From positions 124,001 through 188,000 of the forward strand of contig NZ_LROZ01000007.1 in NCBI RefSeq assembly GCF_001549985.1: DNA of 64,000 nt, read 5' to 3'. The DNA is from Myroides odoratus (GTDB taxonomy: Bacteria > Bacteroidota > Bacteroidia > Flavobacteriales > Flavobacteriaceae). Numbering within the stretch: position 1 is the stretch's first letter; each line of letters opens with the position of its first letter. The translations under genes were made by a program, and so were the position numbers. Under the pieces are notes generated by a model that did no database searches, was not told the DNA's origin, and saw only the letters and a list, made by a program, of their open reading frames with translations. Positions 36,383 through 45,575 of this stretch are shown here, piece after piece.

Positions 36383-37315
36383 TTAGAAAAATCGAGGGGC
36401 TACTTTTCTTCTATTGTTAGTAAATAATTCGAACTTCATGAAAATTTCATGAGAACCCGAGTGATAGTTGGATAGTGAACGAGTATCTGCATCATAGGTA
36501 TAACCGATAAATAGCCCTTTATTCAGCTGAAATCCAACCAAACCACTGATAGAAGAATCCCAACGATAGGCTGCACCGAACGTAAATTTCTCATGGAACC
36601 AAAAGTTGGCGGTCAGATCGACTTGTAGGGGTGAAGATGGATTTACCTTCACCAAAGCGGCAGGCTTAAATTGGATAAAATAATTCAAATCAAAAACATA
36701 ACCTCCCATCAAGTAGAAATGAGCTTTTTCGTTGTAGACGCGGTACGCATTGTCATCGTATTTTTTACTTGAGACAATCCTAGGTACGGATAATCCCAAA
36801 TAAGCAATATCGGAATAGAAGTATACCCCTGCTCCTACATTACCAGCAAACGCACTAGAGATATTAGTGGCTGTCATAGGATCTGTTCCATCGTATATCC
36901 TTAGTTTATCGTAATTCACATCCAAAAGAGCTCCACTTCCCTTTAATCCAAAAGCTAATTTATATTCCTGATTTACCTGCACGGTATACGCTACATCAAT
37001 CGCTAATTGATTCTCATCCATCACGCCTAAATGATCATTTTTGAAATGGAATCCCATTCCTAAACCGGAATCATTTAATGGGGTGGTTGCTGATATATAA
37101 GCTGTCTTAGGTGCCCCATCAAGTCCAACCCATTGAGTACGATAAGAACCGAAGAATTGCAAGTGATTCACACTTGCTGCATAAGCTGGATTGACAATGG
37201 CTGGATTATACATATATTGGGTATAAAGAGGATCTTGTTGAGCAACAGCTTGAGATAGGTTGAGTAGACCTAAAACAAGAAGTATCGATCCTATTCGCAT
37301 TTTTTTTCTTTTCAT
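36383..37315 (-). CDS. PorP/SprF-family type IX secretion membrane protein
   Basis: The frame runs up to 37384, but the ATG at 37315 (MKRKKMRIGSILLVLGLLNL) gives a signal peptide, starts 10 bases after the previous stop and makes a 310-residue protein of normal length. The mature N-terminus QQDPLYTQYMYNPAIVNPAYAA is the PorP/SprF signature. Beta-barrel strands follow to the C-terminus. SprF is needed to display SprB, a type B T9SS cargo; the gene directly upstream encodes such a cargo, so a dedicated partner role is likely. Confidence 0.93.
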   Translation of the reverse strand: MKRKKMRIGSILLVLGLLNLSQAVAQQDPLYTQYMYNPAIVNPAYAASVNHLQFFGSYRTQWVGLDGAPKTAYISATTPLNDSGLGMGFHFKNDHLGVMDENQLAIDVAYTVQVNQEYKLAFGLKGSGALLDVNYDKLRIYDGTDPMTATNISSAFAGNVGAGVYFYSDIAYLGLSVPRIVSSKKYDDNAYRVYNEKAHFYLMGGYVFDLNYFIQFKPAALVKVNPSSPLQVDLTANFWFHEKFTFGAAYRWDSSISGLVGFQLNKGLFIGYTYDADTRSLSNYHSGSHEIFMKFELFTNNRRKVAPRFF

Positions 37316-37325
37316 TTGTGCAATT

Positions 37326-38582
37326 TTAATTGTTCTCCAAGTGCAGATTGGCTGCTTTTTTAATGAGACGACTGCCCTTCTCATCTACCTGTTCATAGGT
37401 AACAATATAGTAGTACGTACCACTTGGTAATTTACTGCCTCTATCTAGCGTAGCCTTACCTTCGGAATACCCTCTAAATACTTGGGTACTGCCGTCGCCT
37501 TTGGGATCATATCCTTTTGCTTCATAAACACGAGTTCCCCAACGATTGAAAATCTCAACTTTATTGTTAGGATAGCGGTGAATATTCTCAATGATAAAAT
37601 AATCATTCTTCCCATCGCCATTAGGCGTAACGAGATTGTAAATGACTACATCTCCTCCTAGTATCCAATCTTTTTTGACCGTCCCTAAAGTAAAGAACCC
37701 GAAATCTCGAATCCTAGTTGGTGTCGTCACGCGCTTGTTTGCCATATCAACTACACCGCCTTCATCTACCCAGGCTTGTTCTTTTATATCCCAACGTAGG
37801 ATACTTAAATTCTCTTCTGCTGTTTGAATAATCTCCAGTGGTGTTGTATCCTCATTCCACTCCAAGGAGAGAATGATATCACTTTGTGTTCCTTTATTTC
37901 CTTGAAGCTCCCAATATTCTTGCGTATTTAGTCTTTCTATTTCCTCTGATTTTTGGTGATGAGTAGTAAAAAAACCCAAATCAGATCGTACATATCTACT
38001 TGCAATCACATCCTTCTTATTTTTGGGCCCAGAAATGGTACTATTTCTATAGAATCCCTGATCTCCAATAGGAAACACAAAGGGGGTATTTCCTATTTTA
38101 TCTACATATCCTTCCACATAACTATGGTTGCTCATCTTTTGAGCTTGAGCGCCATCTTCAAATACAAAAGATTGATCCAAAGACATCAGCCGTACAATTC
38201 CTCGATTAAAATCAACCGTTCCCTGTGCAATCAGCCCAGATGAAACCTCAAAGGCAATCCCTTGGTAGGTATTATCAAAAACGACATCATAAAATTTAGG
38301 GATAACCGCTCCTTTTATCTGTTGTCTTTGAGCAGAAGTAAAAATCGTTTTTCCAAATTCTTTCCCCTCATTCAAATAGTCATACAGTCCGTGATTAATG
38401 AAATCCTGATGTACAACAAAGACACCATTATTGAAAGTCTGAGCCGTAGGCAAGTTTTCAAAGCTGAAATACGTGGACAGTTCTGTATGAGGTAAAATGT
38501 ATAAACTGCCTTGATTGACTACTTGTCCCAAGACACAAGAGGAAGAAAGAATGCAAACCAAATGTAACCATCTATTTAGCAT
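37326..38582 (-). CDS. T9SS type B sorting-domain protein (gliding-motility-associated C-terminal domain)
   Basis: The 418-residue product has a signal peptide (CVLGQ), a middle of about 300 residues with repeats of beta-strands and no catalytic motif, and a C-terminal type B sorting domain: LVTPNGDGKNDYFIIENI, NKVEIFNRWGTRVYE, and LPSGTYYYIVTYE. That domain sends proteins to T9SS and anchors them on the cell surface in a PorP/SprF-dependent way. The ends of this gene and the downstream SprF gene are only 10 bases apart. The cargo itself is probably a small structural or adhesive protein. Confidence 0.9.
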   Translation of the reverse strand: MLNRWLHLVCILSSSCVLGQVVNQGSLYILPHTELSTYFSFENLPTAQTFNNGVFVVHQDFINHGLYDYLNEGKEFGKTIFTSAQRQQIKGAVIPKFYDVVFDNTYQGIAFEVSSGLIAQGTVDFNRGIVRLMSLDQSFVFEDGAQAQKMSNHSYVEGYVDKIGNTPFVFPIGDQGFYRNSTISGPKNKKDVIASRYVRSDLGFFTTHHQKSEEIERLNTQEYWELQGNKGTQSDIILSLEWNEDTTPLEIIQTAEENLSILRWDIKEQAWVDEGGVVDMANKRVTTPTRIRDFGFFTLGTVKKDWILGGDVVIYNLVTPNGDGKNDYFIIENIHRYPNNKVEIFNRWGTRVYEAKGYDPKGDGSTQVFRGYSEGKATLDRGSKLPSGTYYYIVTYEQVDEKGSRLIKKAANLHLENN

Positions 38583-38699
38583 ACTTTTCTATTTTTCCCT
38601 AATGCATGCAAATGAAGTATTACTTCCTCATCATCGATGCATTAGCGTGTTCGTATTCATTCTAGTTTAAACACTTGCCTGCTCTTGATGAGAAACAGG

Positions 38700-38707
38700 C
38701 AAATGTA
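38700..38707 (-). promoter_or_regulatory. TAnnTTTG promoter -7 element upstream of the type B cargo gene
   Basis: TACATTTG on the minus strand, about 118 bases before the cargo gene start, matches the Bacteroidota -7 consensus TAnnTTTG. No good -33 TTG at the normal distance is seen. The same TACATTTGC occurs upstream of the 583-residue surface-protein gene. Confidence 0.4.
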
Positions 38708-38719
38708 TGGGTGTTGTTC

Positions 38720-40471
38720 CTATTGAGCTGTAAATTCAATCACCACTTGATACGTTCCACCAGGTAGTGCATGATACATACTACCCGTTCCAATATAAAA
38801 ATCGACTTGAGCACCACTAATTGTGAGATCGGTTACATTACTTGTAATATAGTTTCCATTTTTAGCCAATCGAATGCTAATAATATCGCTAACTTGTGTC
38901 ATTCCATCAAGGAAATTTTCAATCGTAACTCCTGAAGTTACCGCAGTATTTGCTTCAATATCAGTTGTTCCTTTATAGAGGTAGATATCTTTTCCATTTT
39001 CTTGATTTCCTGTATTAATTACTGTATTGTTTACAATTTTATCACCTAAGATCTTTTTGATGGCCACACTATTGTCGACAATAACTTGAAATACAGTTCC
39101 TGAAATATCAATCGGTGTTTTAACTTCTACTCCTCCTACTTCTTTTAATACAAATAAACTATTTGCTGGAACTTCAACGCCCTCATTATCTGCCGCTGCA
39201 ATAGCCGTCTCAGTAAAATAAACGTTTCCTCCTTGGCGAATGATGTTATTTATAATCTCGTTGATTTCATTGCGAATTTCTTCGTTATTGGTAATGGAAG
39301 TCAAAATATCTGCTGTTACATTGATATAATCAACAGCTCCACCTTCTGCGCTATATTGATAGTAAATTTCTCCCTTTTTAATGTCAGCTTTTATAGGTGC
39401 TGTTCTGCTATCTTCATAACTAAGATCATCTCTATCAGCTACAGCAACGGCTCTTTTTATTTGTGTTTTCGTTTCTAAGGCTTCTAATACATCGGCTAAA
39501 TTAATAGTCACATATTGCGTACCATCGAAATATTGGAAAACCCAATTTGGATCTGTATCATCACCAATATTTTTATAGATAACATTTCCTTCAACTTCTG
39601 AAGCTATTAGTTTAATAATCTCTTCAACCGTATAATATTCATTAGTTGTCCCTGGTTTTAGTATCGTTGTCGTTCCATCCAATATTGTTTCAATATTTTG
39701 GATGACTGATTCAGGTACATCAATAAATACAACACCTGGTCGCAAAGTAGTACCATCTGTTTCAAAAGGTGTAGTTGGCACTATTCCACCGTTTGCAATA
39801 ATAGTTTCTTCTGCTATATAGTAGAATTTAGCGGCATTTGCAGGATATTCTAAAATAGTTGTTTTTGATTCATGCCCATTGATTAATGTAACCAAATCTG
39901 AGGTAATATCTTTGGTTCTATAGTTGGTCCCATCGTAGTATACATATTCTATTTTAGGTGCTACTGCTGGATTTTCACCATTTGCTTCTTGACCAGGCGT
40001 ATAAATCAGTCCTCCACCTAAGGTATCATCACTTACTGCTGGATCAACTAAATTATTAGAAGGATAGACTTTGGTTAGCAATTCAATTACTTTGGTTATA
40101 TCTCCTTGTATATTCGTAATACTACCAATAGCTTCATCCAAAGTCATTTGATCTACAATTCGCTCCCAATGAGCCTCAACAGGAGTAGCGCCTACTCTTT
40201 TTTCTACCCAAAAATAAAATCCTGGTTCAACACCATTTTCACCCGTTGTCGTATTGGTATTGTATACTAAAAGACTCTCTACCTCAGCTCCTTGAATAGG
40301 ACTAAATTCGGCAGTAGAGGTTAATGCTATTCTCGGTATTAATACTCCTTTATCTGCTGCTTTAATCTCTAATTGTGATGCATCTGCAGGTCTCGGTGTT
40401 CCTATTCCCACTTGTGCGTTAACTACATAAACAGAGCCTACTAAAGCAAGCATTACCGTTACTTTTTTCAT
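38720..40471 (-). CDS. Large secreted surface protein with internal repeats
   Basis: The 583-residue product has a signal peptide ending at VNAQ and then the module VGIGTPRPADASQLEIKA, KGVLIPRIALTS, LLVYNTNTTTGENG, PGFYFW, shared with two other genes of this locus. From about residue 170 on, a repeat unit appears three times: a Tyr/Phe-rich strand followed by DITSDLVTLI, NLADVLEAL or NVTADILTSI and a charged TKTT/TKTQI/NNEEI turn (173-206, 309-338, 368-399). The C-terminal 110 residues are a beta-rich domain. There is no enzyme motif. It is the first gene of the surface locus. Confidence 0.6.
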   Translation of the reverse strand: MKKVTVMLALVGSVYVVNAQVGIGTPRPADASQLEIKAADKGVLIPRIALTSTAEFSPIQGAEVESLLVYNTNTTTGENGVEPGFYFWVEKRVGATPVEAHWERIVDQMTLDEAIGSITNIQGDITKVIELLTKVYPSNNLVDPAVSDDTLGGGLIYTPGQEANGENPAVAPKIEYVYYDGTNYRTKDITSDLVTLINGHESKTTILEYPANAAKFYYIAEETIIANGGIVPTTPFETDGTTLRPGVVFIDVPESVIQNIETILDGTTTILKPGTTNEYYTVEEIIKLIASEVEGNVIYKNIGDDTDPNWVFQYFDGTQYVTINLADVLEALETKTQIKRAVAVADRDDLSYEDSRTAPIKADIKKGEIYYQYSAEGGAVDYINVTADILTSITNNEEIRNEINEIINNIIRQGGNVYFTETAIAAADNEGVEVPANSLFVLKEVGGVEVKTPIDISGTVFQVIVDNSVAIKKILGDKIVNNTVINTGNQENGKDIYLYKGTTDIEANTAVTSGVTIENFLDGMTQVSDIISIRLAKNGNYITSNVTDLTISGAQVDFYIGTGSMYHALPGGTYQVVIEFTAQ

Positions 40472-41226
40472 ACATTTTATATTTTAATTATTAAAAAATG
40501 ATATCCAAAACCCATGTCTTATTAGCATTTCCTGTATTGGACTAGTGCAAATGTAGGTTGGCTCCTAAAGAATTGATTTACAAAGTGTAAAAACAAACAG
40601 ACAGATGATATAATAAAAGGTAAAATTATTTTGTCTCCATTAAACACTGGGAATTTGACCTGTTTTACAAACAATAATTTTTATTCCGGATTGAGCCAAT
40701 TAAGGCAAATATTGAACTCTAAGCACCTTCTCTAACTTCTTGAAATGAAAAAATGCGAATTTATAATCTTCATTTTTACAACCGAACAGAAACTAGTTCA
40801 AACAAAAATCAAGCAACAGCAGGATAAACCAATACCTCCAAAATCATGCTATCCTATAGTAGGATGACCAGGTGTAAAAAAAATCACATATACTAAAGCT
40901 AACCATCCTTTAAAATCGCTAAAACTAGTCTTGAATGTTCGTCATATTCAGACAAAATCCAAAAAAAATCCAGTCATCCTTTTGTAGCAGGTACGTTTAA
41001 ATATTTACCATTTTTAACACCCAATACACTGATTTAAAATCAATTAAATAAATGTAAAAAAAGTAAAATTTACTTATTTACCCCGATTTGAACGATGCTA
41101 AAAACAGCATATACAATAAGAAAATAGGTTTTTACGCTTTGACGTATTTTATTCTCAAATAGCGTGTTTTTTTGCTGTGTAGAATCAAACACCTGCTTAG
41201 CCTGTGTTTCTAATATAGTGATGATT
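40472..41226. other. Intergenic region between surface locus and CI-like repressor gene
   Basis: About 750 bases without a gene I can support. It contains the TACATTTG element at 40548-40555 and, near 41043-41083, an imperfect AT-rich dyad (TAAATAAATGTAAA and TTTACTTATTTA) that resembles the perfect repeat at 29243-29273. The rest shows no coding signal. Confidence 0.5.
40548..40555 (-). promoter_or_regulatory. TAnnTTTG promoter -7 element for the 583-residue surface protein
   Basis: TACATTTG followed by C on the minus strand, about 77 bases before the start codon. A TTTG lies 25 bases further upstream, somewhat more than the usual 19-22, so the -33 element is uncertain. Confidence 0.5.
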
Positions 41227-41859
41227 ATGAAAAAGATTTTTGAACTGACTACGACAGAGAACATACTAGAAAAGCTCAAATTGCGATTAGGGATAAAAAA
41301 AGGAATGGAGTTAGCCGAGGCATTTAATGTCAAGGCCAATACGTTATCGAGTTGGAAAATGCGCAATTCTATCCCATACGAAAGAATATTACGCTTGTGT
41401 GAACAATATCAGCTTGATTTAAATGAAATATTTTATGACAATTACCACACCTTCAACGTAAAAGAAGATTTGAAAGAAATTCCTCTTCTTTATCTTACCA
41501 ATCATTGGGAATACTATTTTAATCCTACTTTTCAATGGAACAATCTACCTCAGGTTTATTTTCCGCAGCATGTTGATTTTGATATTATCATTCAACTTCC
41601 TAAAGCCAATATAATTAAGCTAGAAAGTAAGTTGAGTTTTTATTTTTGCAAAAAAGTGGAGGGAAGTAATTTAGTGCTCAATCAACCGTATATCATGATT
41701 ATCAAGGATAAAGGGTTTGTTCATAGCGAATTAGTACACCTTGATCCTACTGCAAATCACTTGGTATTGAAGCTTACACCAACAAGTAAACTAAAAGTTG
41801 CTGCTAAAGACGTTATTGAGATATTCCACTGTAAAGGATTATACCATCCCATCCAATAA
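41227..41859 (+). CDS. CI-repressor-like helix-turn-helix regulator
   Basis: The frame is open further upstream, but MKKIFELTTTENILEKLKLR at ATG 41227 (or the ATG at 41221 two codons before) is a typical start of a Bacteriophage CI repressor N-terminal domain (MELAEAFNVKANTLSSWKMRNSIPYERILRLCEQYQLDLNEIF). The 140 residues after it are beta-rich and do not show the Ser-Lys dyad of a LexA-like self-cleaving domain, so this is probably a non-cleaving regulator. No phage genes are close. It may be a domesticated repressor or the regulator of a mobile island that has gone. Confidence 0.75.
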   Translation: MKKIFELTTTENILEKLKLRLGIKKGMELAEAFNVKANTLSSWKMRNSIPYERILRLCEQYQLDLNEIFYDNYHTFNVKEDLKEIPLLYLTNHWEYYFNPTFQWNNLPQVYFPQHVDFDIIIQLPKANIIKLESKLSFYFCKKVEGSNLVLNQPYIMIIKDKGFVHSELVHLDPTANHLVLKLTPTSKLKVAAKDVIEIFHCKGLYHPIQ

Positions 41860-42104
41860 AAAAACACCCCTTATTTTAATTTTTCACTAACTCCATAGCA
41901 TCTGTGGGTTAGCACCTAACCTTTTCTACCCGCTTTCGGTTTGTAGAACAGGCTTCCTCATCTTGTATTCAACCAGATGAACCATTGTTTTTCAATCTTA
42001 TTTCATTGAAAAACAATGGCATTTTGACCCCAAAAAGACTATTGTAGAACCTACATAATTACTTGCCTATACGGCGATAAATTATTAAATTAGAACTAAT
42101 TTAA

Positions 42105-43259
42105 ATGATTAATCATATTAAAACGATGGATCTTCTAAAATACTTATTGATTTCGATCCCCATGATTTCCGCAATGACTTGCGGCATCATTTTTATCATT
42201 GTTTTTCACAAGAGTTTATCTGCTACAGAGAATAAAATTCGCTGGACACTCGGCGGATACTATCTCTTGATGATTTTTATGTGGTTACTCACCAATATAT
42301 CTTTAGAACATTATAAAGGTAGGTTATTTCTTGTGCCTGTTTTTTTCTTGTTGATTCACCTTACACAAGTTGTATTCTATCATTTTATATGCTATATATT
42401 ACCAAGTAAAGAAGCGTTTAATCGCTTTCACTATAAACTAACATTAGCCATCTTTATCATGTCTATTATTTTGGTCTATGTATTGCTTTCTACAAAAGGA
42501 TATAAAGATTTAGACCTGTACTCTTTCTTTTATCGTTACCTCTATATCTATACCTCCTTAACGATGATCTATTATACTAGCTTATGTTGGTTGAGATTAT
42601 ATCAATACAACAGAGAAAAGTTTGGTTTGATGTTTCATGCGAACCAATTGAATTGGATTCATTTATTATTGGTTTTGAGAACCATCTTTTCCATCCTATT
42701 CACATTCAATAATCATAAAATCCTATCTATTGACATTGCCATTATCCTATTAATTCCGTTACAACATATTGTCGTAACCTATAACCTATTACAAAAAAAC
42801 ATCGTCAATAAATTAGTTAGTCAATACCGAACCAATGTTATGTTGCCTTCGGGACAAATTGTAACAGTTGACAACAAAGGAGCTATAGATAATTTACCTG
42901 TTGAATCTGCCTATGACAATACTTACGTAGAAGCAACTAGCTTGCTGACACAAGAAGATATACTCACTTATTTTTCAAAAGATAAACCCTATTTAAACAA
43001 AAGTTTTAAACTGGATGACTTGGTCAAACATTTTAGTATTAATCGAACGTATATTTCCAAATTCATCAATGTAACGTTTCATACCAATGTGAGCCAATTT
43101 ATCAATCAATGGCGATTAAAAGAAGTGGAAGAATTGCTTCAAACCAAGCCTGAATTAGGTCTTGAGGAAATAGTCCTTCTCGCTGGTTTTTCCAACTATA
43201 GGCATTACCAAAGATCCAAACAAATCATTCATCAAAATAAAATAGACCTAAATCAATAA
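42105..43259 (+). CDS. Membrane-bound AraC-type regulator, first of a tandem pair
   Basis: The 384-residue product has about seven membrane helices in the first 235 residues (LLKYLLISIPMISAMTCGII, YLLMIFMWLLTNISL, LTQVVFYHFICYIL and others) and a C-terminal DNA-binding region (about 285-380) with FKLDDLVKHFSINRTYISKF and an AraC-like second helix-turn-helix, LEEIVLLAGFSNYRHYQRS. This is the architecture of the membrane-anchored AraC proteins of Bacteroidota. A second gene of the same design starts four bases after its stop. An alternative start is the Met at 42126. A membrane signal, rather than a small cytosolic ligand, is the likely input. Confidence 0.85.
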   Translation: MINHIKTMDLLKYLLISIPMISAMTCGIIFIIVFHKSLSATENKIRWTLGGYYLLMIFMWLLTNISLEHYKGRLFLVPVFFLLIHLTQVVFYHFICYILPSKEAFNRFHYKLTLAIFIMSIILVYVLLSTKGYKDLDLYSFFYRYLYIYTSLTMIYYTSLCWLRLYQYNREKFGLMFHANQLNWIHLLLVLRTIFSILFTFNNHKILSIDIAIILLIPLQHIVVTYNLLQKNIVNKLVSQYRTNVMLPSGQIVTVDNKGAIDNLPVESAYDNTYVEATSLLTQEDILTYFSKDKPYLNKSFKLDDLVKHFSINRTYISKFINVTFHTNVSQFINQWRLKEVEELLQTKPELGLEEIVLLAGFSNYRHYQRSKQIIHQNKIDLNQ

Positions 43260-43263
43260 AATT

Positions 43264-44397
43264 ATGGATTTCGAATACTTATTCTTAGTGATTTCTTTTT
43301 CGGCATCGATTTTTTCGGCCTTATTTTGTTTGGTCTTGATTACGCTAAAAGTATACGATCATTCGTTAGACTTTTTCACGAAAAGATTATCCATCGCGTT
43401 GATGTCTTTTTACATCGTTAGTATCATTTTCTTTGTTACTATCTTTTTTTATGTCTTTGATTTAAAACTATACTGGTGGTTTAAAGGCTTGAATTTTCAA
43501 TCCGTTTTATTACTGCCTATTATTTTTTATCATATTGTATTTAAATTATCAAGATTGAAAAAAGATGAGAAATTTAGTTACTACCACTATGTCATTTGCT
43601 TTTTGATTGGTATCTCTTATATCATCTATTCTAGGGTAATGCCTCACACGCCTTTAGTACCTGGGAATGAAATCAATCTCAAAAATGCCTTATTTTTTGA
43701 TGATGGTAGAATCATCACTCGAATTATATACAATACAGTGTATTTGTCTTTAGCGCTTTACAGGCTCCTTAGATATCGAAAACACATTAGTAATTATTCT
43801 TCAGACACCAGTCAAAACTCCTTGACTTGGATGTATAATATATTATTAATCAGTATTTTGATATACCCTGGTCCTATTTTGTTCTACTTGATTCCCGATA
43901 TGAAGAACAGCTTGCTATTTGGTCAATTGATTCCCAACTTTCTATTTATGTTTTTTAATATTAGTTTATGTTACAATATTTTCAGCCAAAATTTCAATCT
44001 CGTTTATGAAGATATTATCCTTGATTCTGATGAGGTAGAAACCAAAAAATACAAAGAAGTTGTCATAGATAAAGCAACCTTTGAACAGTATCTTTTTACT
44101 GAAAAACCATTTTTAAATCCTCAATTAAAAATTACAGATCTGTTGCCTGATTTAATGACGAATAGAACCTATCTGTCTTCCTTTATCAATACCACCTATC
44201 AAATGAATTTCTCTCAATTTATCAATAAATGCAGATTTAAAGAGTATTTGGATTTAAAAGAAACCTTGGACCAGAGTAACTTAAATGAAGTGGATATTAT
44301 TTTGGCTAGTGGCTTTCGAAGTTATGAAAGTTTTAAACGAACGGAATCGCACTACTATAAAACGATGATGTCAGGTGAGGTATATAGCAATACGTAG
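43264..44397 (+). CDS. Membrane-bound AraC-type regulator, second of a tandem pair
   Basis: The 377-residue product repeats the design of the gene before: about seven helices, then a DNA-binding part with LKITDLLPDLMTNRTYLSSFINTTYQM and LNEVDIILASGFRSYESFKRT. The two are paralogues; both have the motif NRTYIS/NRTYLS and the F(I)INQW/FINKC stretch. The two genes are separated by four bases and are surely cotranscribed, which suggests a heterodimer or a sequential circuit. The second HTH is less canonical than in the first gene. Confidence 0.83.
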   Translation: MDFEYLFLVISFSASIFSALFCLVLITLKVYDHSLDFFTKRLSIALMSFYIVSIIFFVTIFFYVFDLKLYWWFKGLNFQSVLLLPIIFYHIVFKLSRLKKDEKFSYYHYVICFLIGISYIIYSRVMPHTPLVPGNEINLKNALFFDDGRIITRIIYNTVYLSLALYRLLRYRKHISNYSSDTSQNSLTWMYNILLISILIYPGPILFYLIPDMKNSLLFGQLIPNFLFMFFNISLCYNIFSQNFNLVYEDIILDSDEVETKKYKEVVIDKATFEQYLFTEKPFLNPQLKITDLLPDLMTNRTYLSSFINTTYQMNFSQFINKCRFKEYLDLKETLDQSNLNEVDIILASGFRSYESFKRTESHYYKTMMSGEVYSNT

Positions 44398-44402
44398 TTA
44401 GA

Positions 44403-44435
44403 CTGTATCCTATTTTAGGTTCAAATAGGGTACAG
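44403..44435. terminator. Hairpin between convergent regulator genes
   Basis: CTGTATCCTATTT pairs with AAATAGGGTACAG (one G-T pair) around a 7-base loop, five bases after the stop codon of the plus-strand gene. There is no T run, so termination is inferred from the stem and position only. Confidence 0.5.
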
Positions 44436-44524
44436 CAATCTACCTCATCTTCTTACTTTTCTCTCTAATAGTCAAACTTCTTTTTTAGTCTTGAACTCTT
44501 ACTACTTTCTAGTAAACACTACAA

Positions 44525-45400
44525 CTATCCTTGCTTTCTAAAGCCATTAGGCGATAGTCCTGTATGTTGTTTAAAATACCGACAAAACAAACTGGGATCC
44601 TGAAAATTAAGCTGATTACTTACTTCTTTCACTGATAAATCTGTTGTTCTTAATAACGATTTTGCTTGTAGTACGACAATATGATTGATCCATTTCAATG
44701 CGGATTTACCCGTCTTTTTACGCAATAAAGTAGTTAAATAAGAGGGTGTTAAGTTCAATTTTTCTGCATAAAAATGGATATCTCGATGTGCTATCGCCTG
44801 TTTAGAAATCAATGTGTAAAACTCATCTATAATCGTTGTACTGCGATCTTTTATTGCATTTACTCTGCTACTTAGCCCTTCATGAGCTTCCATAATCATA
44901 TGCATCAACGCAAGCAGATGATACCTGATAATGGTATTCTTTTGGGTACTAGCAGTAGCGTGATAAAATCGCTGTAGATACAACAGAAACTCCCTTTGTA
45001 CTTCTTGTTGCTCTGAATGAAAATGAAGTAAAGGATTGGAACGCACTTTATCACTATTGACAAATTCCCATAACTGAGGAATGGAACTAATCAAATTAAT
45101 CGATAACCCAATCGTAATAATCTCAATATCTTCACTTTCTGCTTTGACGTCAATCATTACATGAGGCAAGGCGAGTATGACATCCCCTTGATTCACTTCA
45201 TATTCTGAAAAGTGAACTTGTGTCCTCATGCTTCCTTTTAATACAAAACCGAGCAACAGACCTTCAAATTGATGTCTGCTATAGGCATATTGGTTAACGG
45301 GTACATCGGTATGGTCTACCAGGAACATCCCCTCTCCTTGTAAGGATGAATCTAGCTCATGTAACGCGTAAAGTTGATCTAAACTTAAGAATAATGTCAT
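44525..45400 (-). CDS. AraC-family transcription regulator next to the FARS2-like gene
   Basis: The frame runs to 45442, but the Met at 45400 (MTLFLSLDQLYALHELDSSL) is the likely start, giving 291 residues. The N-terminal half is a cupin-like sensor domain; the C-terminal part has LTPSYLTTLLRKKTGKSALKW and VKEVSNQLNFQDPSLFCRYF, the double helix-turn-helix. It is closely similar in layout and sequence to the regulator at 49691-50560. It is divergent to the one-chain PheRS gene and shares about 175 bases of promoter region with it, so it is the first candidate for controlling that gene. Confidence 0.85.
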   Translation of the reverse strand: MTLFLSLDQLYALHELDSSLQGEGMFLVDHTDVPVNQYAYSRHQFEGLLLGFVLKGSMRTQVHFSEYEVNQGDVILALPHVMIDVKAESEDIEIITIGLSINLISSIPQLWEFVNSDKVRSNPLLHFHSEQQEVQREFLLYLQRFYHATASTQKNTIIRYHLLALMHMIMEAHEGLSSRVNAIKDRSTTIIDEFYTLISKQAIAHRDIHFYAEKLNLTPSYLTTLLRKKTGKSALKWINHIVVLQAKSLLRTTDLSVKEVSNQLNFQDPSLFCRYFKQHTGLSPNGFRKQG

Positions 45401-45575
45401 ACACAAATATCTAAATAAAAGAACATAAAATACGAGAAACACTTTAATTTGGATTTAAAATCGTAAAAAATGAATACAACAGTCAACTAAATGAACAAGA
45501 TAATCGTTTCAATGCACCTACTTTTGTGTCTTGTAATAGCAAATGCAGTATTCCTGTATTTGAAACTCAAATTCA

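Noticed and set aside
42105..44397. Two-component histidine kinases for the two membrane proteins
   Set aside because: They have many membrane helices but no His-box or ATPase motifs; the C-terminus is of AraC type.
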